Positions 49,151 through 58,341 of a DNA stretch of 64,000 nt are shown one piece after another. The translations under genes were made by a program, and so were the position numbers. Below the pieces are notes generated by a model that saw nothing but the letters and a program-made list of their open reading frames with translations, made no database searches and had not been told where the DNA came from. Origin of the DNA: Pelomonas sp. Root1217 (GTDB lineage: Bacteria > Pseudomonadota > Gammaproteobacteria > Burkholderiales > Burkholderiaceae_C); NCBI RefSeq assembly GCF_001425705.1, contig NZ_LMDC01000027.1:375515-439514 (forward strand). The letters run 5' to 3'. How positions within the stretch are numbered: the first letter of the stretch is position 1; every line of letters begins with the position of its first letter.

Positions 49151-50449
49151 ATGCTGCAAGCCGTGCCCAAGCCCGCATCCCAGTCGATGGGGCTCAACCG
49201 TACGCCGCCGGTCACGGGGTTGATCCTGACCGGCGGCGGCGCACGTGCGGCTTACCAGGTGGGCGTGCTGGCAGCCATCGCCCAGTTGCGCCGCGATGCC
49301 GGCGCGACGCAGCAGAACCCCTTTCCGGTCATCAGCGGCACCTCGGCCGGCGCCATCAACGCGTCGACGCTGGCCTGTCATGCGGACGACTTCGACGCCG
49401 CGGTCGACGGCCTGCTGCACCTCTGGCAGGGCCTGCACGTCGAGAGCATCTACCGGGCCGACGCCTTCGAGGCGGTGAGGAGTGGCGCACGCTGGCTCAG
49501 CATGCTGAGCCTGGGCTGGGCCATTGCGCGCTGGACGCGCAGCCGCCCACGCAGCCTGCTGAACAACGCACCGCTGCGCGAGCTGCTGGCGCGCTATCTC
49601 GACATGCCGCGCATCGAGACCATGCTGGACGGCGGCCATCTGCGCGCGCTGGCGCTGACCGGGTCCAGCTACACCTCGGGCCAGCACGTCACCTTCTTCC
49701 AGACCCATCACCACGTCGTGCCGTGGCTGCGCGAGCAGCGCATGGCCGTGCAGACGAAGCTGAGCCTGAGCCACTTGATGGCTTCCTCGGCCATCCCCTT
49801 CATCTTTCCGGCCGAGCTGCTGGAGCTGGAGGGCGTGGCCGAGTGGTTTGGCGACGGCTCGATGCGCCAGAGCGCACCCATCTCGCCGGCCGTGCACCTG
49901 GGTGCCGAGCGCGTCCTCGTCATTGGCGCAGGCCGAATGAAGGAGCCCGAGGGGCGCCGCGTCACCGCGACCGATGCCCACCCCAGCATGGCGCAGATCG
50001 CCGGCCATGCGCTGTCCAACATCTTCCTGGACGCGCTGGCGGTGGACGTCGAGCGGCTGCGCCGCATCAACCGCACGCTGGCCCTGTTGTCACGCGAGAC
50101 GCGGGCGGCCACGGCGCTGCGGCCCATCGAGCTGCTCGTCATCGCGCCAAGCCGGCGCCTGGACGACCTCGCCGGCGAGCACCAGGCCAGCCTGCCCCCG
50201 TCGGTGCGCGCCATGCTGCGGGCCTTCGGCGTCAGCGGCAAGGGCAAGACGACCAGCGGCTCGGCCCTGGTCAGCTATCTGCTGTTCGAGCCGAGCTTCG
50301 TCAACGAGCTGATCAACCTGGGCATGAGCGACACCCTGGCCAAGCGCGCCGAGGTGCAGCGCTTCTTTGGCTGGCCGGCGCGGGCGCCGCAGATCGACCC
50401 GGCGCTGCTGCGCAAGAGTCGCTCAGCTGGGTTCGCTGCCGGCTGTTGA
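49151..50449 (+). CDS. Patatin-like phospholipase
   Basis: A 432-residue patatin-family lipase, unlike the one at 17.2-18.3 kb. The oxyanion loop is LTGGGARAAYQVGVL (about 26-40), the nucleophile motif GTSAG (Ser near 65), and the Asp is in WFGDGSMRQSAP (DG instead of DGG/A). It lacks a signal peptide, so it should act inside the cell or at the membrane surface. The long C-terminal helical part (about 290-432) has no recognised domain. The start at 49151 is 28 bp behind dnaE; an alternative Met lies 12 codons later. Its last 27 bp overlap the end of a gene on the opposite strand. Confidence 0.88.
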   Translation: MLQAVPKPASQSMGLNRTPPVTGLILTGGGARAAYQVGVLAAIAQLRRDAGATQQNPFPVISGTSAGAINASTLACHADDFDAAVDGLLHLWQGLHVESIYRADAFEAVRSGARWLSMLSLGWAIARWTRSRPRSLLNNAPLRELLARYLDMPRIETMLDGGHLRALALTGSSYTSGQHVTFFQTHHHVVPWLREQRMAVQTKLSLSHLMASSAIPFIFPAELLELEGVAEWFGDGSMRQSAPISPAVHLGAERVLVIGAGRMKEPEGRRVTATDAHPSMAQIAGHALSNIFLDALAVDVERLRRINRTLALLSRETRAATALRPIELLVIAPSRRLDDLAGEHQASLPPSVRAMLRAFGVSGKGKTTSGSALVSYLLFEPSFVNELINLGMSDTLAKRAEVQRFFGWPARAPQIDPALLRKSRSAGFAAGC

Positions 50450-50698
50450 GAAGGCCTGGCCGGCCACGCGCAGGCCGGCGCTGGAAAGCTTGCGGGCGGT
50501 TCCCGCCTTGATGCCTGGCACACGGCGCATCAGGTCGGCCCAGTCCTTGAACGGCCGCGCGGCCAGCAGGCGCTGCACCAGGGCCGGGCCCAGGCCAGGC
50601 AGGGATTCGAGTTCGGCGCGGGTCGCGGTGTTGGCCTCGACCTCACCCTGAGCCAGGGCCGGGAGTGCCGCCCACAGCAGCAGGGCCCGCCGCTTCAT
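50423..50698 (-). CDS. Exported helix-hairpin-helix protein, ComEA-like
   Basis: A 91-residue protein with a signal peptide (MKRRALLLWAALPALAQ) and one ComEA-type double helix-hairpin-helix: VEANTATRAELESLPGLGPA followed by a second hairpin RRVPGIKAGTARKL. ComEA proteins bind DNA in the periplasm during natural transformation, but many small HhH proteins of this kind are not proven competence factors. It lies 2 bp downstream of the msbA stop and its 3' end runs 27 bp into the convergent patatin gene. The start at 50698 gives the signal peptide; the long upstream frame is msbA in another frame. Confidence 0.85.
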   Translation of the reverse strand: MKRRALLLWAALPALAQGEVEANTATRAELESLPGLGPALVQRLLAARPFKDWADLMRRVPGIKAGTARKLSSAGLRVAGQAFSTAGSEPS

Positions 50699-50700
50699 CG

Positions 50701-52440
50701 TCAGGCCTCGCCGACCTGAGCCCGCACCATGGCCGCGTAGGCGCCATCGCGCGCGATCAGCTCGGCGTGCGTGCCGGTCTCGACAAGCTTGCCGGCGCCG
50801 AGCACGTGGATGGCGTCCGCATCGCGGATGGTGGACAGCCGGTGGGCAATGACGATCAGCGTCTTGCGGCCGGACCAGGCGGCCAGGGCCTGTTGCACGG
50901 CTCGCTCGCTCTCGGTGTCCAACGCCGAGGTGGCTTCGTCGAAGATCCAGATCGGCGCGTCCTTGTACAGCGCCCGGGCAATCGCGAGGCGCTGGCGTTG
51001 GCCGCCAGACAGCTTGCTGCCGTTGGCGCCGACGTGGGTTTCGACGCCCTCGGGCAGCGTCTGCACGAAGTCCCACAGGTGGGCGGCGCGCAGCGCGGCT
51101 TCGAGTTTGGCCGCGTCGCGCGGCTGGGCGTAGGCGATGTTGTTGGCCACGGAGTCGTCGAAGAGCACGATGTCCTGCGACACCACCGCGAACTGCCGGC
51201 GCAGGGAGAGCCGCGTCAGCGTGCCGATGTCGGTGCCGTCCAGCAGGATGCGACCGGCGTCAGGCGGGCCGAAGCCCAGCAGCAGGTGGATGATGGAACT
51301 CTTGCCCGCGCCCGAGGCGCCGACCAGCGCCGTGGTCTTGCCGGCGGCGAAGGTCAGGCAGAGGCCGTCCAGCGCGGGCTGGCCGGCGCCGGGATAGGTC
51401 AGGCGCACATCGTCCATCCGGATGTCGCCTTGCGCCGGGCCAGGCAGCTCGCGCGTGCCGGTGTCGACCTCCTTGGGTGCGTCCATCAGCTCGAAGCAGC
51501 CCTTGGCAATGACGCTGGCGCGCGTCAGCGGCGAGGCCAGGTCGGACAGGTGGCGCAGCTTGGAGAGCAGCAACAGCAGAGCCGCCACGTACTTGGCGAA
51601 GTCCTGCACGCCGGTGCCTTCAGTACGTGCCTGCCACAGCGCCATGCAGATGATCAGCGACAAGCCCACGCTCGCGACCAGTTGCGACACGGGCTGGGCC
51701 AGCGCACCCGCTGCGGCGGCCTTGAGGTTGTAGCGCCGCACTTCCAGCGCCGCGGCTGTGAAGCGCTGGCGCTCGTAGTCCGCCGCGCCGAACTGGCGCA
51801 CCGCGCGCCAGGCGCGGGTGATGTCGTCCACCTTGTTCACCAGTACCAGCTGCGAGTCGTAGGAGCGCGTGGACATCTGCCGCATGCGCTGGTTGAGCTT
51901 CTTCATCACTATCGCCATCACCGGCGTGATGACCAGCGCCATCAGCGTGAGCTGCCAGTTCAGGTAGAACAGCAGGACCGCGAAGCCTATGGCGGCCAGG
52001 CCGTCGCGCAGCAGCGCAATGCCCACGTCACCTGTCAGCTGCAGGATCTGCTGCGGGTCGTTGACGACCTTGGTGACCGCTGTGCCGGGCTGCATGCGGG
52101 TGTAGACCTGGGCATCCAGCCGCAGCAACGAGTTGACCAGTGCGGTGCGGAAGTCCAGCACGCTGCGCGTCTGCGTCCAGTGGAAGAGGTATTGCCCGGC
52201 AAAGCTCGATGCACCGCGCACGATGTAAAGCCCGATGAGCACCACGGGCACCATCCACAACGGGTAAGCGTCCTTGGTGAAGCCCTTGTCGTCGAAGGCA
52301 TAACTGATCAGCTGGGGCAACAGCCACTCGGTGCCGGCCAGACACAGGTAGGCCACGATGGTCAGCAGCGCGCCCCACCGATAGGGGAAGACGTATTGGC
52401 CCAGACGTCGGGCGATGGAGGCGTTGGCGTCGGCGGACAT
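50701..52440 (-). CDS. msbA: ABC exporter, lipid A flippase MsbA type
   Basis: A 579-residue half-transporter: six TM helices in residues 15-310, then an ATPase domain with Walker A GASGAGKSS (about 378-386), signature LSGGQRQR and Walker B WIFDEATSALD. MsbA flips lipid A-core across the inner membrane as a homodimer. The sequence and its position opposite heptosyltransferase-like genes favour MsbA over a drug exporter. The start at 52440 follows the family N terminus; upstream codons overlap the GT9 gene on the other strand. Confidence 0.88.
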   Translation of the reverse strand: MSADANASIARRLGQYVFPYRWGALLTIVAYLCLAGTEWLLPQLISYAFDDKGFTKDAYPLWMVPVVLIGLYIVRGASSFAGQYLFHWTQTRSVLDFRTALVNSLLRLDAQVYTRMQPGTAVTKVVNDPQQILQLTGDVGIALLRDGLAAIGFAVLLFYLNWQLTLMALVITPVMAIVMKKLNQRMRQMSTRSYDSQLVLVNKVDDITRAWRAVRQFGAADYERQRFTAAALEVRRYNLKAAAAGALAQPVSQLVASVGLSLIICMALWQARTEGTGVQDFAKYVAALLLLLSKLRHLSDLASPLTRASVIAKGCFELMDAPKEVDTGTRELPGPAQGDIRMDDVRLTYPGAGQPALDGLCLTFAAGKTTALVGASGAGKSSIIHLLLGFGPPDAGRILLDGTDIGTLTRLSLRRQFAVVSQDIVLFDDSVANNIAYAQPRDAAKLEAALRAAHLWDFVQTLPEGVETHVGANGSKLSGGQRQRLAIARALYKDAPIWIFDEATSALDTESERAVQQALAAWSGRKTLIVIAHRLSTIRDADAIHVLGAGKLVETGTHAELIARDGAYAAMVRAQVGEA

Positions 52441-52534
52441 GGGACGGGATTGTCGCGGGGTTTGCCGGCATCGCCGCCTGCCGAGCGAATGGGCAGGCCC
52501 ATAGAATTCGCCCGCTTTCCGCTCCCCCTGCCTG

Positions 52535-53566
52535 ATGCCGTCGCGTCCCTCATCGCCTGCTGCCACCGACTCCCGACCCCGCACCGTGGTCCTGCTCCAG
52601 TGGGTCGGCATGGGCGACCTGGTCTGGCATGTGCCGTACTTTCGACGCGTCGCCGAGACCAGCCAGGGCGGACAGGTGTCGTTGATCGCCTCGCCGACCG
52701 TGTTCGCGCAGCAGCTGGTGGGCCATGAACCCTGGGTGCGCGAGATCATCGACTTCGACCGCCACCCGCGCCGCCATGAGGGCCGACAGGGGCGTCACCG
52801 CGGCGTGCTGGGCCTGTTCCGCATGGGCGTGGAGCTGCGCGAGAAGCAGTTCGACCGCATCGTGCTGTTCACCAACTACACGAACCGCTCCCTGGTGGCG
52901 CTGACCGCGAAGATCCCTGAGCGCCTGGGCTATGGCACGACCTGGCTGCAGCGCCGGCTGCTTTCGCACGGGCCCTGGATCCAGCGCTACACCGGCCCGG
53001 CCGTCGGCACCTACGAGGACGCCACGATGTTCGCCATCGCGCATGGCTGGTGTGATGCGCCCATCGTGCCGAGCCTCGTCGTGCGCCCCGAAGCGCTGGA
53101 GCGCATGAAGGCGCGGGTGCAGGGCATGCCACAGCCCATGCATGCGCTGTGCATCGGCTCGTCGGAGCCCTACAAGCAGTGGGGCACCGACAACTTCGCC
53201 GCGCTGGCCGCCGAGCTCGCCCGCGCCGGTCACGGGGTGCTGCTGATCGCTGGCCCGGCGGAGCGCGAGATGGCGCAGGCCATCCTGCAGCGCGTCGAGC
53301 CGGCCCTGCGCCCGCGCATCCTGGCCGTCACGGACGGCACGGTGGCCGAGACCGTGGCGGCCATGTCGCTGATGCGGACCTGCCTGGGCAACGACACGGG
53401 CGGCGTGCAGATCGCAGCCGCCGTCGGCACGCCGACCTGGGTGGTGCTGGGCCCACGTCCGCTGCTGGCGCATGACCCCGAAACGCTGCACATGCTGACC
53501 GCGCCCAGGCTGGCCGACATCCAGCCCGGCGACGTTGCCCGTATCGCGCTGGCGCAGGCCGCATGA
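52535..53566 (+). CDS. GT9 family heptosyltransferase-like protein (first copy)
   Basis: A 343-residue glycosyltransferase of family 9, whose typical members add ADP-heptose to the lipopolysaccharide inner core. The N-terminal VLLQWVGMGDLVWHVPYFRRV resembles the nucleotide-sugar entry region, and the C-terminal CIGSSEPYKQWGTDNFAALA and CLGNDTGGVQIAAAVGTPTW are the family binding loops. It is about 50% like the next gene by eye and overlaps it with ATGA. The pair arose by duplication; donor and acceptor are not known. It is divergent from msbA by 94 bp. Confidence 0.87.
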   Translation: MPSRPSSPAATDSRPRTVVLLQWVGMGDLVWHVPYFRRVAETSQGGQVSLIASPTVFAQQLVGHEPWVREIIDFDRHPRRHEGRQGRHRGVLGLFRMGVELREKQFDRIVLFTNYTNRSLVALTAKIPERLGYGTTWLQRRLLSHGPWIQRYTGPAVGTYEDATMFAIAHGWCDAPIVPSLVVRPEALERMKARVQGMPQPMHALCIGSSEPYKQWGTDNFAALAAELARAGHGVLLIAGPAEREMAQAILQRVEPALRPRILAVTDGTVAETVAAMSLMRTCLGNDTGGVQIAAAVGTPTWVVLGPRPLLAHDPETLHMLTAPRLADIQPGDVARIALAQAA

Positions 53567-54576
53567 GCCCGGCAGACACCCGCCCCAAAACGGCCGTGCA
53601 ACTGCAGCTCAACGGCATGGGCGATCTCGTGTGGCATGCGCAGTACTTCCGCTGCGTGGCCGAGCAGAGCCGCGACGGCCAGATCAGCCTCATCGCCGCG
53701 CCGACCACGATGGCCCGCGAGCTGCTGGGCCACGAATCCTGGGTGCGCGAAGTCATCGATTTCGACCGGCGCCCGCGCAAGAGCGAGCGTCGCCGCGGCC
53801 GCCACAGCGGCCTGGACGGCCTGCTGCGCCTGGGCGCCGAGCTGGCCCCCAAGCGTTTCGACCGCATGGTGCTGTTCTCCGACCATCCGGGGCGCGCCAT
53901 CATCGTCTGCTGGCGCGCCGGCGTCCGCACCATCCTCGGCTTCGGCGAGACCTGGCTGCAGCGCCTGCTGCTGACGCGGTCGCCATGGATCGGCCGCTAT
54001 CGCGGCCCCGCCGTGGCCGGCTACAAGGACGCGACGAACTTCTCCATCGCCCAGGGCTTCTGCAGCGCGCCCATCGTGCCGCGCATCAGCGTGCGCCCCG
54101 ATGCGCTGGCGCGCATGGGCGAGCACCTGGCGCCCTTGCCGCGGCCCTTTCATGCACTGGCCATCGGCGCGTCCGAGCCCTACAAGCAGTGGGGCGAAGA
54201 CAACTTCGTCGAACTGGCCAATCGCCTGGCCGCGCGTGGCCACGGCGTCCTGCTGCTGGGCGGGCCGGCGGAAGGCGCGCTGGCGCAGGCCATCCTGGCG
54301 CGCGTCGAGCCGGCATTGCGCGAGCGCGTGGCCACGATGACCGGCAGCAGCGTCGCCGAGAGCGTGGCGGCCCTGTCGCTGGCGCAATCCTGCATCGGCA
54401 ACGACACGGGTGCCGTCAACATCGCGGCCGCGGTGGGCACGCATGCCTTCGTCGTGCTCGGCCCGCGCCCGCCGCTGGAGCACGATCCCGAACATGTGCA
54501 CCTGCTGCAGGCCGCGCGGCTGTCGGACATCGGCGCAGCGGACGTCGAAGCCCGTGTGCAAGAGGTGATCCGCTAG
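53563..54576 (+). CDS. GT9 family heptosyltransferase-like protein (second copy)
   Basis: A 337-residue paralogue of the previous protein with the same landmarks: LQLNGMGDLVWHAQYFRCVA, AIGASEPYKQWGEDNFVELA and CIGNDTGAVNIAAAVGTHAF. It probably adds the next sugar in the same chain. The start overlaps the stop of the first copy. The stop codons of this gene and of the convergent GT4 gene share a CTAG, so the two genes end on the same four bases. Confidence 0.87.
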   Translation: MSPADTRPKTAVQLQLNGMGDLVWHAQYFRCVAEQSRDGQISLIAAPTTMARELLGHESWVREVIDFDRRPRKSERRRGRHSGLDGLLRLGAELAPKRFDRMVLFSDHPGRAIIVCWRAGVRTILGFGETWLQRLLLTRSPWIGRYRGPAVAGYKDATNFSIAQGFCSAPIVPRISVRPDALARMGEHLAPLPRPFHALAIGASEPYKQWGEDNFVELANRLAARGHGVLLLGGPAEGALAQAILARVEPALRERVATMTGSSVAESVAALSLAQSCIGNDTGAVNIAAAVGTHAFVVLGPRPPLEHDPEHVHLLQAARLSDIGAADVEARVQEVIR

Positions 54577-55670
54577 CGCGCCAGCGCTTCCCGCCAGACC
54601 GCCAGCGTGCCACGGGCCGTGGCCTCCCAGGTTCGTGTGCGCGCGTAGGCCAGTGCCGCTGCGCGGCGGGCGGGCGTCATCGCCACGGCGGACGCGATGC
54701 CCGCGGCCAGCGCCTCGATATCCTCCGGGTCTGCGATCGCGGCGTGGCCACCCGCCGCCTCGGGGCAACTGCCGCGATCGCTGGCCAGCACAGGCGTGCC
54801 GCAGGCCATGGCTTCCAGGATGGGCAGGCCGTAGCCCTCGTACAAGGACGGGAAGAGATAGGCCGCCGCGCCAGCGTAGAGCGCGGGCAGGTCCGTGTCG
54901 CTGACAAAGCCTGCAAAGTGCACGCGCGTAGCCAGGCCCAGCTCGGCGAGCCGTGCCGCCAGGGCCTCACCTTGGGTGCGGGAGTGTTCGCCGCAGACCA
55001 TCAATGTGTAGTCCTGGCCGAAGCGCCCGGCGGCGAAGGCCTCGATGGTGCGCGCCAGGTTCTTGTTGGGCGTGGAGCCGACGAACAGCAGATACGGCCC
55101 CGCCAGCCCATGGCGCGTACGCACGGCCTGAATCTCGTCCGCCGTGTGCGGCCGGAACTCGGGTGCCACGCCCGGATGGACGACCTTGAGCCGCGCCGGA
55201 TCACCGCCGACCAGGCGCAGGAAGTCCTGCCGCGTGTTCTCGCTGACGCACACGAGCCGCGCGCAGTTGTCGCGCAGATGCTCGTAGTGGCGAAGCTTGC
55301 GCTGGCGCTTCTTCTCGTCGGTGTAGTTGATGTTCAGCGCCGCGTAGAGGTCGTGCACCGTCGCGACGGTGGGCACGCGCCAGGGCGGCTGGCGTTCGTC
55401 GGGCACATGCAGCAAGGCGCACGACGGGCGCGGCAGCGGCCAGATGGGGCCCCACCAACAGCGGCTGGACAGCCGGGGCCCCTGGGCCAGCCGGTCACGC
55501 AGCTGCCAGCGCGAGCGCTTGCACAGCTGAAGCAGCTTGAACTCGGCCTGCGGCGGCACCTGCAGCGCCGACAAGGCTTCGATGAGCTGGCGCGTGTAGC
55601 GGCCGATGCCGGTGCCGCGTTCGTCGGTCAGGTTGGTGGCCTCGATCGCGAAGACGGGCGGGCGGCTCAT
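54573..55670 (-). CDS. GT4 family glycosyltransferase
   Basis: A 365-residue GT-B fold glycosyltransferase. The N-terminal part starts FAIEATNLTDERGTGIGRYT. The C-terminal donor site has LFVGSTPNKNL, the stretch FPSLYEGYGLPILEAMACG with the conserved E(x7)E, and GTPVLASDRGSCPEAAGG. Similar proteins transfer mannose, rhamnose or glucose to cell surface glycans. It is the last gene of the gmhA-rfaE1-rfaE2-gmhB unit, 1 bp behind gmhB, so it probably helps to build the lipopolysaccharide core. Exact sugar unknown. Confidence 0.9.
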   Translation of the reverse strand: MSRPPVFAIEATNLTDERGTGIGRYTRQLIEALSALQVPPQAEFKLLQLCKRSRWQLRDRLAQGPRLSSRCWWGPIWPLPRPSCALLHVPDERQPPWRVPTVATVHDLYAALNINYTDEKKRQRKLRHYEHLRDNCARLVCVSENTRQDFLRLVGGDPARLKVVHPGVAPEFRPHTADEIQAVRTRHGLAGPYLLFVGSTPNKNLARTIEAFAAGRFGQDYTLMVCGEHSRTQGEALAARLAELGLATRVHFAGFVSDTDLPALYAGAAAYLFPSLYEGYGLPILEAMACGTPVLASDRGSCPEAAGGHAAIADPEDIEALAAGIASAVAMTPARRAAALAYARTRTWEATARGTLAVWREALAR

Positions 55671-55671
55671 G

Positions 55672-56217
55672 TCAGGCGATGCCCAGTGCGTCCAGCGCCT
55701 GCGGGAGGTCGAGGTAGTCCACGGGCGATGCTGTGGGCTGACCGTTCTTCGCGAGAAGGATGCATTGCCCGACGCCGGCCGCCCGGCCAGCTTCGACGTC
55801 CGAGGGCTTGTCGCCAAACATCAGCGAGCCGGCGAGGTCGACACCCAGCGCTTGGGCACTGCGCAGGATCATGCCGGGCGCCGGCTTGCGGCAGTCGCAG
55901 TCGAGCGCATAGCGGGGCAGCTGCGCGTCGGGCAGGTGGGGGCAGTACTCGATGGCGGCCAGCGTGATGCCTTGTTGCGCCAGGTGTTCGCGCAGTGTGT
56001 CGTGCAGGTGCTGCACCGCGGCTTCGTCGTAGTAGCCGCGCGCCACGCCCGACTGGTTGGTCACGATGACGAGGGCGTAACCGGCAGCCTGCAGGCGGCG
56101 CAGGCCGTCCACTGCGCCGGGCACGAAGGTGAAGTCCTCCCAGCGGCTGACGTAGCCGTGGTCGATGTTGATGACGCCGTCGCGGTCGAGGAAGGCGGCG
56201 GGGCGGCGCGCGCTCAT
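55672..56217 (-). CDS. gmhB: D-glycero-beta-D-manno-heptose 1,7-bisphosphate 7-phosphatase
   Basis: A 181-residue HAD phosphatase with motif I DRDGVIN, motif II IVTNQSG, motif III FGDKPSD, and the GmhB zinc loop with Cys/His spread over YCPHLPD...LDCDCRKP. It removes the 7-phosphate in the ADP-L-glycero-D-manno-heptose pathway. The start at 56217 overlaps the rfaE2 stop (ATGA). Confidence 0.95.
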   Translation of the reverse strand: MSARRPAAFLDRDGVINIDHGYVSRWEDFTFVPGAVDGLRRLQAAGYALVIVTNQSGVARGYYDEAAVQHLHDTLREHLAQQGITLAAIEYCPHLPDAQLPRYALDCDCRKPAPGMILRSAQALGVDLAGSLMFGDKPSDVEAGRAAGVGQCILLAKNGQPTASPVDYLDLPQALDALGIA

Positions 56218-56711
56218 TGGCCCTGCGCGCGGATGCGGTTGACCAGGGCGGTCGTCGAGTAGCCGTCGACGAAGGGAATGGCGCGCGCATCGCCGCCCCA
56301 CGAACGCACGAGGCGCGTCTCTTCCAGCGCTTCCATGTCGTAGTCGCCGCCCTTCACGTAGAGCTGCGGGCGCACGCGCGCCAGCAGCGCGCAAGGCGTG
56401 GGCTCGTCGAAGAACAGCACCGCGTCGACAGAAGCCAGGCCAGCCAGCACCAGGGCGCGGTCGACGTCGCGGTTCAGCGGCCGGTCCGGCCCCTTGCCGA
56501 GGCCACGAGCGGAGGCGTCGGAGTTGACGGCCACGATGAGGCTGGCGCCTTGCTCGCGCGCCGCATGCAGGTAAGCCACGTGGCCGCGGTGCAGCACGTC
56601 GAAAACGCCGTTGGTGAACACCATGGGCCGGCCCAGCGTGGCCAGCCGCGCGGTCAGTGCCGAGTCATCCAGCGCGGCGGCATCGATGAGCTTGTCTTCC
56701 AGCATGCTCAT
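56214..56711 (-). CDS. rfaE2: D-glycero-beta-D-manno-heptose 1-phosphate adenylyltransferase
   Basis: A 165-residue nucleotidyltransferase. The motif FTNGVFDVLHRGHVAYL (about 32-48, with HxGH as HRGH) and GKGPDRPLN are those of the HldE C-terminal/RfaE2 domain, which makes ADP-heptose from heptose 1-phosphate. Here it is separate from the kinase, unlike the fused HldE of E. coli. The start overlaps the rfaE1 stop by ATGA. Confidence 0.95.
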   Translation of the reverse strand: MSMLEDKLIDAAALDDSALTARLATLGRPMVFTNGVFDVLHRGHVAYLHAAREQGASLIVAVNSDASARGLGKGPDRPLNRDVDRALVLAGLASVDAVLFFDEPTPCALLARVRPQLYVKGGDYDMEALEETRLVRSWGGDARAIPFVDGYSTTALVNRIRAQGQ

Positions 56712-57643
56712 GCCGCCAGCTCGTCGTAGCTCACTGTTGCTGTGCCGAACTTGCCGACGACGATGCCACCGGCTTTGTTGGCCAGGCGCATGGCTTGTGG
56801 GAGCGGCGCGCCGGCGGCCATCAGCACCGCCAGCGTCGCGATGACGGTATCGCCCGCACCGGTCACATCGAACACCTCGCGGGCACGAGCCGGCTCGTGC
56901 GTGATGCCGCTGGCGTCGAACAGCGTCATGCCTTCCTCGGAACGGGTCAGCAACACGGCGCCGATATTGATTCCAGCGCGCAGTGCCGCGACCTTCTCGC
57001 GCAGCTCGGCTTCACCGCGCCACGCACCGGTCACCTGGGCGAGTTCGCCGCGGTTGGGGGTGATGACGTCCGCGCCGGCGTAGCGCTTGTAGTCGCTGCC
57101 CTTGGGGTCGACCAGCACGGGCTTGCCCACGGCGCGGGCCATCTCGATCATGCGCGGAATGTGCGTGAGGCCGCCCTTGCCGTAGTCGGAGAACAGCACG
57201 ACATCGTGGTGCGGCAGCTGCTCGGCAAAGTCATCCAGCATCTCGCCCAGGGCCTCGTGGTCGGGCTCGTTCTCGAAATCCACGCGCAGCAGTTGCTGGG
57301 AGCGGCCGATGACGCGCAGCTTGACGATGGTGTAGAGCTGCTTGTCCTCACGCAGCACGGTCTCGATGTCGCGCTCGTGCAGCATTTCGCGCAGGCGGCG
57401 GGCCGGCTCGTCCTGGCCGACAACGGTCAGCAGCGTGGCCCGCGCGCCCAGCGTGCGGATGTTGAGCGCGACGTTGGCGGCGCCACCGAGTCGTTCTTCC
57501 TCGCGCTCGATGCGCACGACGGGTACCGGCGCTTCGGGGGAGATGCGCTCCACGGCACCGTGCCAGTAGCGATCCAGCATGACGTCGCCGACGACGAGGA
57601 TGCGGCGGGAGGCGAGCAGTTCACGCGAGGGCAGGGCGCTCAT
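56708..57643 (-). CDS. rfaE1: D-glycero-beta-D-manno-heptose 7-phosphate kinase
   Basis: A 311-residue PfkB-family kinase equal to the N-terminal domain of HldE. Motifs are GDVMLDRYWHGAVERISPEAP, RLGGAANVALN and the catalytic DVTGAGDTV (about 274-282). It phosphorylates heptose 7-phosphate at C1. The start at 57643 overlaps the gmhA stop (ATGA); longer frames run into gmhA. Confidence 0.95.
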   Translation of the reverse strand: MSALPSRELLASRRILVVGDVMLDRYWHGAVERISPEAPVPVVRIEREEERLGGAANVALNIRTLGARATLLTVVGQDEPARRLREMLHERDIETVLREDKQLYTIVKLRVIGRSQQLLRVDFENEPDHEALGEMLDDFAEQLPHHDVVLFSDYGKGGLTHIPRMIEMARAVGKPVLVDPKGSDYKRYAGADVITPNRGELAQVTGAWRGEAELREKVAALRAGINIGAVLLTRSEEGMTLFDASGITHEPARAREVFDVTGAGDTVIATLAVLMAAGAPLPQAMRLANKAGGIVVGKFGTATVSYDELAA

Positions 57644-58212
57644 TGGCCCACGCCCAGGTTGGCCTCGATCAGGCCGCACAGCGTGTGGCCGATCAGCAGG
57701 TGCGCCTCCTGGATGCGGGCGGTGATGCCGTGCGGCACGATGATGCTGTCGTCGCACAGCGCGCCCAGCTTGCCGCCGTCGCGGCCCAGCAGACCCAGCG
57801 TGTAGATGCCCATGGCCTTGGCGGCCTCGACGGCGCGCAGCACGTTGGCAGAGTTGCCTGAAGTCGATATGCCGAACAGCGCATCGCCGGCGCGGCCCAG
57901 GCCTTGCACCTGACGCACGAACACGTCGTCGAAGCTGTAGTCATTGCCGATGCAGGTCAGCGCCGAGCTGTCGGTCGTCAGCGCCAGGCCGGCGAGCGGG
58001 CGGCGGTCCTTGATGAAGCGGCCCGTCAGCTCGGAGGCCAGGTGCTGGCTGTCCGCGGCCGAGCCGCCGTTGCCGCAGAACATGATCTTGCCGCCGGCCC
58101 TCAGCGTGGCGGCGAGGCGTTGGCCGGCCTGGTGCACTTGGGGATCCAACGCTCCGAGCACCTGCATCAGTTGCAGGTGTTCGTCGAGATTGCGTAAAAA
58201 CAGGGAACTCAT
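57640..58212 (-). CDS. gmhA: Sedoheptulose 7-phosphate isomerase
   Basis: A 190-residue SIS-fold isomerase that converts sedoheptulose 7-phosphate to D-glycero-D-manno-heptose 7-phosphate, the first step to ADP-heptose. The motif MFCGNGGSAADSQHLASEL and the SIS segment FGISTSGNSANVLRA are clear. It is the first gene of the ADP-heptose operon, with a 129-bp region upstream for the promoter in which no clear box was recognised. Confidence 0.96.
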   Translation of the reverse strand: MSSLFLRNLDEHLQLMQVLGALDPQVHQAGQRLAATLRAGGKIMFCGNGGSAADSQHLASELTGRFIKDRRPLAGLALTTDSSALTCIGNDYSFDDVFVRQVQGLGRAGDALFGISTSGNSANVLRAVEAAKAMGIYTLGLLGRDGGKLGALCDDSIIVPHGITARIQEAHLLIGHTLCGLIEANLGVGQ

Positions 58213-58341
58213 GGGAAATCACGGGCTCGCGCCCGCCTGCAGACCGATGTTTCAAGTATCGGCGATGGGTGGCCGTGCCAACCGGTGCGGGGCTGCAGCG
58301 AGTGATTGGCTACGCTCCAAAGATCTAGGGCCGGCGTGGCT

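Noticed and set aside
58213..58341. Small RNA or gene upstream of gmhA
   Set aside because: The 129-bp interval shows no convincing ORF, hairpin with T-run or repeat; it most likely holds the gmhA promoter.
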